64,000 nt of DNA from Macrostomum hystrix (taxonomy: Eukaryota; Platyhelminthes; Macrostomidae), in NCBI GenBank assembly GCA_950097015.1, contig CATNEN010000003.1, positions 7,218,001 to 7,282,000 on the forward strand, given 5' to 3'. Made by a program: the position numbers and the translations under genes. Shown piece by piece: positions 60,601 to 64,000 of this stretch. Below the pieces are notes generated by a model, which had not been told where the DNA came from, made no database searches, and worked only from the letters and a program-made list of their open reading frames with translations. The stretch's first letter is position 1; every line of letters begins with the position of its first letter.

Positions 60601-62905
60601 AAGAGTAGAGAGATAAGGGATGAAGGGGTAGAGAGATAAGGGATGAAGGGGTAGAGAGATAATGGAAAAAGGGGTAGAGAGATAAGGGATGAAGGGTAGA
60701 GAGATAAGGCAAGAAAGAGTAGAGAGATAAGGGATGAAGGGTAGAGAGATAAGGGATGAAGGGGTAGAGAGATAAGGGATGAAGGCGTAGAGAGATAAGG
60801 GATTAAGGGGAAGAGAGATAATGGAAGAAAGGGTAGAGAGATAAGGGATGAATGGGTAGAGAGATAATGGAAGAAGGGGTAGAGAGATAAGGGATGAATG
60901 GGTAGAGAGATAATGGAAGAAGGGGTAGAGAGATAAGGGATGAAGGCGTAGAGAGATAAGGGATGAATGGGTAGAGAGAAAATGGAATAAGGGTAGAGAG
61001 ATAAGGGATGAATGGGTAGAGAGATAATGGAAGAAGGGGTAGAGAGATAAGGGATGAAGGCGTAAAGAGATGAGGGATGAAGGGGTAGAGAGATAATGGA
61101 AGAAAGGGTAGAGAGATAAGGGATGAATTGGTAGAGAGATAATGGAAGAAGGGGTAGAGAGATAAGGGATGAAAGGTAGAGAGATAAGGCAAGAAAGAGT
61201 AGAGAGATAAGATAAGAAAGAATAGAGAGAAGAGAAGAAATAGGTGAGAAGTGATAAGAAATGAAGGACCGGGGGTCACGAGATAGTAATTACATTGGTG
61301 GTTCGACTACAGTTAAAAACAGGAACTAAACAAAGAGATGCGTCTGGAGAATGAAGCTAGTTTAATCTTCTTTGAATATGACTCGCTTTAGCCTAAAGTA
61401 GGTTCTTAAGACAGCACCGCCTGGCCGACTACTGATAAGGTCTACAATGGCCCAAACGGACTTTCTGATCTTAGGAAGGGCTGGGCCAAGCCTGTCTTGG
61501 CATGTAAAACAGCTGGATAATTTATGACCCGCGGTATGCGATACCTATCATACATACCATATTGTTCTGGTATAAAGCAGCACAGTACTACCTTAACCTT
61601 GTATGTTGATGATTTCTAGTATAGCGAATCTAATTTAGTGAATAAGTTAGCTTCTCTTACGTGGCTGCACTTAAGTGAACATACACGTATTTAATTTTAT
61701 TATATTGCTGATTTGAAGCAAACTTGTATACGTACTAGAGAGACAGGTAAAAAGCAAGGAAAGAGAGGCGAGAGAAGGGGAGAGACAAGAAAAGTGGGGA
61801 GACGAGAGACGGGGAGAGATGAAGAGAAGGGGAGAGATGAAGAGAAGGGGAGAAATGAAGAGAAGGGGGAAGATGAAGAGAATGAGAGAGATGAGAGAGG
61901 GCAGAGATGAGAAAAGGGGAGAGATGAGAGAAGAGGAGAGATGAGAGAAGGGGAGAGATGGTGAGAATGGGAGAGATGAGAGATGGGGAGAGATGAGAGA
62001 AGAGGAGAGATGAGAGAAGGGGAAAGATGGAGAGAATGGGAGAGATGAGAGATGGGGAGAGATGAGAGAAGGGGAGAGATGAGAGAAGGGGAAAGATGGT
62101 GAGAATGGGAGAGATGAGAGATGGGGAGAGATAAGAGAAGAGGAGAGATGAGAGAAGGGGAAAGATGGAGAGAATGGGAGAGATGAGAGATGGGGAGAGA
62201 TGAGAGAAGGGGAGAGATGAGAGAAGGGAAGAGAGGAGAGAAGGGGAGAGATGAGCGAAGGGAATAGATGAGAGTTAGGGAGAGATTAGAGAAGAGGAGA
62301 GATGAGCGAAGGGAATAGATGAGAGTTAGGGAGAGATTAGAGAAGGGAATAGATGAGAGTTAGGGAGAGATTAGAGAAGGGAATAGATGAGAGTTAGGGA
62401 GAGATTAGAGAAGGGAAAAGATGAGAGTTAGGGAGAGATTAGAGAAGGGAATAGATGAGAGTTAGGGAGAGATTAGAGAAGGGAATAGATGAGAGTTAGG
62501 GAGAGATTAGAGAAGGGAATAGATGAGAGTTAGGGAGAGATGAGAGAAGGGGAGAGATGAGAGAATGGGAGAGATGAGAGAAGGGGAGAGATGAGAGAAT
62601 GGGAGAGATGAGAGAATGGGAGAGATGAGAGAAGGGAAGAGACGAGAGAAGGGGATAGATGAGAGAAGGGGAGAGATAGAAGGGAAGAGACGAGAGAAGG
62701 GGAGAGATGAGAGGAGAGAATGTAAAAAAAGAAAATGAAGTTTGTACAAGATGGTTTCATAGATGGTAAGATAGACGTGATTAATATTATAAGTACTTAC
62801 CTGCCTGCCGTCTTTAGACAGGAATTCCAAATCGAAGTAGTCAATTTCCAATAGTTTCAGCTTCTTAACAACGGCATTGAACAATTCTTGGCCAACAACT
62901 CGAGA
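30516..62905 (-). CDS. FARP: FARP homologue (FERM - RhoGEF - PH - PH), 5' end outside the window
   Basis: Membrane- and cytoskeleton-linked Rho-family exchange factor homologue, probably of neurites and cell contacts as in vertebrate FARP1/2. Twelve exons (listed separately) join in phase to about 3645 nt, 1214 residues plus stop. Order: rest of FERM F1 (KLLEIDYFDLEFLSKDGRQ), F2 (FLFALQIKRDLVNGLL), F3 (VELYGIRLHPAKDHEGLPL; INTFSWAKVRKLSFKRKKF), FERM-adjacent segment (SKGSTFRYCGRTQKQLVEF), a low-complexity Ser/His/Pro/Gln linker, DH (ELLMTERAYRRDLE), PH1 (GWLKKLSRRG), PH2 (ISGHLLRKFKNSGGWQRLWV) and a short polyQ end. The order and the order of motifs match vertebrate FARP throughout. Odd: the DH CR3 motif usually KPIQR is APANR. 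The start exon lies beyond 64000. Introns hold nearly all the minisatellites listed below. Confidence 0.93.
30616..31090 (-). other. FARP intron 11 with SINE pieces
   Basis: Contains a SINE B remnant (CGTCCATGGACTGAAC near 30648-30663) and a SINE A copy (30936-31028). Otherwise nothing recognised. Confidence 0.6.
30936..31028 (-). mobile_element. SINE family A copy 1 (tRNA-derived)
   Basis: Minus-strand A-box-like TTAGCGGTCTAACGCG and B-box-like AGCTCGATTCCACGGC, followed by GGCCACATTTATTTGG. It resembles copies at 54366-54447 and 63724-63762. It looks like a decayed class II tRNA with a TTTG/TTTA tail. Confidence 0.65.
31091..31251 (-). CDS. FARP: FARP exon 11: PH2 core
   Basis: Acceptor AATCAG|GAC, donor GAGAG|GTGAG. 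Encodes DEAPMATLPLIGYRI and VFKLQWKHHEYFFRT, PH2 strands conserved in FARPs. Confidence 0.92.
31326..33068 (-). CDS. FARP: FARP exon 10: linker, DH, PH1, start of PH2
   Basis: Acceptor TTGCAG|CC, donor TATCAC|GTAAG. Polyproline and polyglycine stretches (about 32800-33010), DH about 32000-32700, PH1 about 31640-31990, PH2 start before the donor (HVCWHRCATVGF; RLWVVFSHFSLFFYKS). DH CR1 has the catalytic Glu in MTERAY; CR3 is LACLLLAPANRLLHYRRL, lacking the usual Lys and Gln. Confidence 0.93.
33852..34216 (-). repeat. 37-bp tandem array in FARP intron 9 (10 copies)
   Basis: Nearly identical copies of CTAGTTAAGTGCTCAGAGTC plus TCATAGCCTCTAGTTAA. Very low divergence suggests recent expansion. 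Confidence 0.95.
34430..34790 (-). repeat. second 37-bp tandem array in FARP intron 9
   Basis: Unit built on GGTCATAGAGCTGAAGATAG and GTGAAGGGTCATAGAGAT, 37 bp, unrelated in sequence to the neighbouring 37-bp array. Confidence 0.9.
34890..35101 (-). CDS. FARP: FARP exon 9: Pro/Gln-rich linker
   Basis: Acceptor ATTCCAG|A, donor CATCAG|GTTTGT. Encodes DGVDLPPPPLSESDAG, a Q/P run and GDREELAIIQDYADG; phases agree with both neighbours. The donor is weaker than the others. Confidence 0.8.
35165..36390 (-). repeat. 35-bp tandem array in FARP intron 8
   Basis: On the gene strand each unit includes CAGTCTCACAGGGGTGAGAT. Variant pairs of units repeat as blocks (for example 35330-35480 and 35570-35720). 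Confidence 0.95.
36391..37017 (-). other. FARP intron 8, unique part
   Basis: No gene or repeat was recognised; the 126-codon plus-strand frame here has no domain. Confidence 0.4.
37018..37440 (-). repeat. ~41-bp array with ATCGATCG in FARP intron 8
   Basis: About ten diverged units, each with TATCGATCGT and GTGATGTACA. The conserved part of the unit is the ATCGAT palindrome. Confidence 0.85.
37515..38011 (-). CDS. FARP: FARP exon 8: low-complexity linker
   Basis: Acceptor CTTCCAG|T, donor CCTG|GTAGGT. Ser/Gln/His/Ala-rich linker (ARSLPSRSPGARRAPHLQQ; RSLPDGGEGDNDDRRRGR) between FERM-adjacent segment and DH. Phases agree with both neighbours. Confidence 0.82.
38075..38635 (-). repeat. 28-bp tandem array in FARP intron 7
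   Basis: On the gene strand the unit is AATCTCAGGGTGAGACTTTA plus AACCTAAG; about 20 copies fill nearly the whole intron. Confidence 0.92.
38710..38784 (-). CDS. FARP: FARP exon 7: FERM-adjacent segment, second part
   Basis: Acceptor TTCAG|G, donor GATCG|GTAAG. Encodes YCGRTQKQLVEFVREN, a FARP hallmark. Confidence 0.92.
38880..39040 (-). CDS. FARP: FARP exon 6: end of FERM F3 and FERM-adjacent start
   Basis: Acceptor ATCTAG|G, donor TTTAG|GTGAG. Encodes YYKDTVEFYFDSRDECKHFW and HHTFFR then SKVVSKGSTFR. Confidence 0.93.
39085..39492 (-). repeat. 34-bp tandem array in FARP intron 5, next to exon 6
   Basis: Twelve nearly identical units. On the gene strand each holds TTTCTCTGACAG (acceptor-like) and CAAACAGGTAGTG (donor-like). 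Confidence 0.95.
39493..40419 (-). other. FARP intron 5, unique part
   Basis: Nothing was recognised. Confidence 0.35.
40420..41235 (+). repeat. 14/15-bp tandem array in FARP intron 5
   Basis: Unit ACCATAGAATCTTG with variants ACCATCAGAATCTTG (15 bp), CTGG, CTCG and CTAG. Long open frames on the minus strand are artefacts of the repeat. Confidence 0.95.
41236..42094 (-). other. FARP intron 5, unique part
   Basis: No gene was recognised; the last part (from about 41895) grades into the following 20-bp array. Confidence 0.35.
42095..43280 (+). repeat. 20-bp tandem array in FARP intron 5
   Basis: Unit GAGGAATGTGGGATAATTGA, with ATAACTGA and ATATTTGA variants, decaying after 42840. On the gene strand units read TTCCTCTCAG or TTCCTCTCAA. 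Confidence 0.93.
43281..44479 (-). other. FARP intron 5, unique part
   Basis: No gene was recognised. A few degenerate copies of a TATGACCAACGTTCACTGTT-like unit occur at about 44100-44270. Confidence 0.35.
44480..45115 (+). repeat. 20-bp tandem array in FARP intron 5
   Basis: Unit GGATTAGTAGGATGGGAAGA. On the gene strand: TACTAATCCTCTTCCCATCC, a branch-point-like motif followed by pyrimidines. Confidence 0.95.
45116..45759 (-). other. FARP intron 5, unique part
   Basis: Nothing was recognised. Confidence 0.35.
45760..47510 (-). repeat. 21-bp tandem array in FARP intron 5, next to exon 5
   Basis: On the gene strand GAAGGTAGATAGGTGTGTAAT plus variants. Units become more diverged toward the donor of exon 5 (47547). 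A larger block that includes CAGTCATCTGCCATCATTTC recurs at 45836, 45897, 45958, 46106, 46503 and 46648. Confidence 0.95.
47548..47791 (-). CDS. FARP: FARP exon 5: FERM F3
   Basis: Acceptor CGCTAG|T, donor GGATAC|GTGAGT. Encodes GLTPEDSEYSLLDTARKVEL, LAVAHAGVLVFQNTS and KVRKLSFKRKKFLVKLHPEG, close to vertebrate FARP F3. Confidence 0.95.
47990..48470 (+). repeat. ~22-23-bp pyrimidine-rich array in FARP intron 4
   Basis: Unit of CTCCCACTCAATCTCCCCTT type, alternating with TCCTACCCATTCTCCCC. Confidence 0.9.
48478..50955 (+). repeat. 24-bp tandem array in FARP intron 4 (~103 copies)
   Basis: Unit GGAATGAAGGGAATGGCCAG followed by AGAT. As 24 is divisible by three, frames stay open for hundreds of codons on both strands (857 on the minus, 521 on the plus). 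Exons 4 and 5 of FARP join in phase across it, so it is intron. Confidence 0.97.
51395..52490 (+). repeat. 21-bp tandem array in FARP intron 4
   Basis: Unit CTCTCCCCCAATCTACAGCC plus G, about 51 copies, very uniform, decaying at the right end. Confidence 0.95.
52491..53044 (-). other. FARP intron 4, unique part
   Basis: Nothing was recognised. Confidence 0.35.
53045..53300 (-). mobile_element. SINE family B copy beside FARP exon 4
   Basis: Read on the minus strand: a tRNA-like head with B box GGTTCGATTCC (about 53247-53260), then TGTCATTTAGCGAGAAATTT, then the GTCCATGGACTGAACAGCC block. It ends about 30 bp from the donor of exon 4. Confidence 0.7.
53332..53458 (-). CDS. FARP: FARP exon 4: FERM F2 end
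   Basis: Acceptor TTTCAG|C, donor CACAT|GTGAGT. Joins VQ to AEIGDFLEEEYLDTLYLTQL and ends LKKVMEYHKAH, in phase with exons 3 and 5. Confidence 0.93.
53545..54352 (-). repeat. 23-bp tandem array in FARP intron 3
   Basis: On the gene strand TTTGAGGACAGGTAGTGGGG plus TCA; each unit has ACAG|GTAGTG. Confidence 0.95.
54366..54447 (-). mobile_element. SINE family A copy 2 (tRNA-derived)
   Basis: Best-kept copy. Minus strand: GGTGGCAGAGCGGTCTAACGCG (A box), then GAGCTCGATTCCGCGGC (B box) and GGCCACATTTGTTTGTTTGTTT. It lies at the end of the 23-bp array. Confidence 0.75.
54448..55092 (-). other. FARP intron 3, unique part
   Basis: Nothing was recognised except a TATATA run near 55000. Confidence 0.35.
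55101..56669. mobile_element. hAT non-autonomous element filled by a 16-bp array
   Basis: Ends are CAGGGGTCGGCAAACT and its near complement AGTTTGCCGACCCCTG. The flanks 55093-55100 and 56670-56677 are both CTCTACTA, an exact 8-bp target-site duplication as made by hAT transposases. Left subterminal GGCCCGCGGGCC and TGCGGCCC, and right TGCGGCCC, are of the sort seen in widespread animal hAT MITEs. No transposase; the interior is a 16-bp array. Confidence 0.92.
55200..56585 (+). repeat. 16-bp array inside the hAT element
   Basis: Unit CTCATCTCTCCCCTGT with a longer block (TTTATAGTTTATCCCATGTC and following) that recurs at 55285, 55490, 55860, 56033 and 56405, so larger segments were duplicated too. 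Confidence 0.93.
56678..57289 (-). other. FARP intron 3 with a SINE B copy
   Basis: Apart from the SINE at 56935-57066 nothing was recognised. Confidence 0.4.
56935..57066 (+). mobile_element. SINE family B copy, plus orientation, partial
   Basis: Shares TCATTTAGCAAGACACTAAA, GGGGTAATTGAGGGT and GTCCATGGACTGAACAGCC with the other copies; the tRNA-like head is missing. Confidence 0.6.
57290..57965 (+). repeat. 17-bp pyrimidine array in FARP intron 3
   Basis: Unit TCTCATCTCTCCCCTTC with CTATCCCC and CTAATC variants. It is the reverse complement type of the array at 61745-62725. Confidence 0.93.
57966..58734 (-). other. FARP intron 3, unique part
   Basis: Nothing was recognised; a plus frame at 58157-58456 has no domain. 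Confidence 0.35.
58735..59580 (+). repeat. 16-bp pyrimidine array in FARP intron 3
   Basis: About 30 perfect copies of TTCTCTCATCTCTCCC to 59210, then a duplicated block with CTTATCTCATCTCTCCCC. Ends about 30 bp before exon 3. Confidence 0.95.
59613..59710 (-). CDS. FARP: FARP exon 3: FERM F2
   Basis: Acceptor TTTGTAG|A, donor GCAAG|GTAGGC. Encodes FLFALQIKRDLVNGLLPCAE and MALLASYLVQ. Confidence 0.93.
59803..59924 (-). CDS. FARP: FARP exon 2: FERM F1 end and F2 start
   Basis: Acceptor TTCCAG|T, donor ACAAG|GTTTGA. Encodes CWLDHEKTLPKQ and FSVKFYPPDPHLLEDEYT. Confidence 0.92.
60060..61250 (-). repeat. ~22-23-bp array in FARP intron 1
   Basis: On the plus strand TAGAGAGATAAGGGATGAAG plus GGG, with GGCAAGAAAGAG and TGGAAGAAGGGG variants in repeated blocks. 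Confidence 0.93.
61251..61744 (-). other. FARP intron 1, unique part
   Basis: Nothing was recognised. Confidence 0.35.
61745..62725 (+). repeat. 17-bp purine array in FARP intron 1
   Basis: Unit AGAGATGAGAGAAGGGG; at 62255-62525 it forms a 34-bp higher-order unit with GAATAGATGAGAGTTAGGGA. It is complementary to the intron 3 arrays at 57290-59580. Confidence 0.94.
62801..62905 (-). CDS. FARP: FARP exon 1 in this window: FERM F1
   Basis: Acceptor TTTTCAG|T, donor GGCAG|GTAAGT. Encodes VVGQELFNAVVKKLKL and LEIDYFDLEF, the F1 helix and strand. The earlier F1 part must be in an exon beyond 64000. Confidence 0.92.
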
Positions 62906-64000
62906 CTGAAAATTGATTGATTTGCAATAGTTACGTTAGGATAATAAATCGATGATTTGCATGTTAAATGTGTCAGCAAAAAAACAAATAATTTTCGAAA
63001 TAATGAGATTATGAAAGAACGTGACTTGACAATTAAAGAAAGTTCTTTTGTACGAGTATAATAGTCTGGTTGCAAAGTAAGTGGCAGAACTATAATATTA
63101 ATTGATGAACTAATTGTAATAGTACTTATACGAGCGTATAGACGTTTGTTAGAACAAGGAGCTGTGTTGAATAGGCACCAAATAAACGGTACACTGTTAA
63201 AAGAAACACTTGGTTCTTTTTCTTCGTCGCTGATGCATGAGCAAGAGTTGTTGGGGTGCGCAGTTAGTTGTGCTGCTAAATAATACTTTGCTATCATGGT
63301 CCTCAATAGGTAGAAGAGCAGTAGATGCTTTTCCCTAAATGAAGTCACGCGTGCAGCAACAGCAGCAGCAATGAGTGGTTGCACAATTTTCAGCTTTTTG
63401 TGACTTAGCACTGCCAGAAGAGACAGAGCCAGAAGTGGGCCATAGATGGGATTTCGTGTTGAGTGGGAGAATGAGTGACACTTTGGGGGAGAAAATTTAG
63501 AGGGGCTGAGGGGATTATTGTTGTTGGTGAGAGCTCTGAGAGCATAAAAAACGAGAGTGCTCAGTCGCTATGTCTGAATAAACACTGAATTTTTTTTGCT
63601 GTATTGTCTAAGAAACTTATCTGTGCGAACATGGAAAATGCATCTTCAACTTTAATAATGATGATATTGTTAGCTGTCAAGAAGACCTTTTGTGACACAG
63701 AGAGGGCTGTGATGCGACTGCACCAATAAATGTGGCCTCGCCGCGGAATCGAGCTCGGTGACTTTAGTGCCTGAACAAGCCCTTGAATATTACGATACTC
63801 GAAAAAATTTAAAAAATGTACAAAAATCAGAGACACATTTCAAACGGAACGAAGAGACAACAAAAAGGTACAAAAAACGGGTAAAAACGAACCAAAATCT
63901 TCCTGGAATCAGGATCCCCGCAGACTAAGAGGCGGTTCTTGTATGCGCATTGACAGTGAGCAAACAGCTCTCTCTCTCAGTATAACATTTAACCGCTTTC
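62906..64000 (-). other. FARP intron upstream of the first visible exon
   Basis: No FERM N-terminal exon is visible. Only the truncated SINE A copy was recognised; the minus frame at 62857-63411 beyond the exon has no domain. Confidence 0.4.
63724..63762 (-). mobile_element. SINE family A copy 3, truncated
   Basis: ATAAATGTGGCCTCGCCGCG and GAATCGAGCTCGGTGAC match the 3' part of copies 1 and 2; the A-box part is absent. Confidence 0.6.

Noticed and set aside
62857-63411. 184-codon minus frame overlapping FARP exon 1
   Set aside because: Only the part at 62801-62905 fits FERM F1, in a different frame; the rest has no domain and ends the match at a good acceptor.

Overview
This is a stretch of animal nuclear DNA. 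Genes are split by spliceosomal GT-AG introns, exons are GC-richer than introns, AIG1-type GTPases and a PAN plus C-type-lectin gene are present, and tRNA-derived SINEs, hAT and Helitron elements and very many minisatellites fill the space between. The codon use, the low-complexity G/P/Q/S runs inside exons and the repeat load would fit a lophotrochozoan such as a macrostomid flatworm. That is a guess; nothing here fixes the species.

Left part (1-19000): a Helitron locus read on the minus strand. A single 1855-codon reading frame can be assembled from nine exons between 14641 and 8064 with all splice phases agreeing: N-terminal charged 23-residue repeats, an OTU protease, a cysteine-bearing N-terminal region, the HUH Rep nuclease and a PIF1-type helicase. 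Further downstream on the same strand (1225 to beyond position 1) is a short RPA1-like gene that starts directly at an OB fold. A small plus-strand gene with a zinc knuckle and a polyQ tail lies between them (2080-2418). Satellite arrays (23 bp at 15128-17450, 31 bp at 4520-7762) lie on either side of the transposase, and a direct repeat of about 100 bp brackets the whole block. A LINE 3' tail and a MITE with 21-bp perfect inverted ends follow.

Middle part (20000-30000): two AIG1/GIMAP-like GTPase genes, one intact (minus, 22612-23520) and one frameshifted (plus, 27692-28311). Between them is a PAN-CTLD exon broken by two in-frame stops. A weak candidate exon lies at 20174-20437.

Right part (30516 to beyond 64000): most of one FARP (FERM, RhoGEF and pleckstrin domain) gene on the minus strand. 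Twelve exons were placed by matching splice sites and phases: FERM F1 (part), F2, F3, FERM-adjacent segment, linker, DH, PH1, PH2, and a last exon ending in a CAG repeat. Its N-terminal exon or exons lie beyond 64000. Exons make up about 3.6 kb of 32 kb; most of the remainder is tandem arrays of 14-41 bp units, different in each intron, plus SINEs and a hAT MITE. The long open frames inside these arrays are consequences of repeat units divisible by three and are not called as genes.
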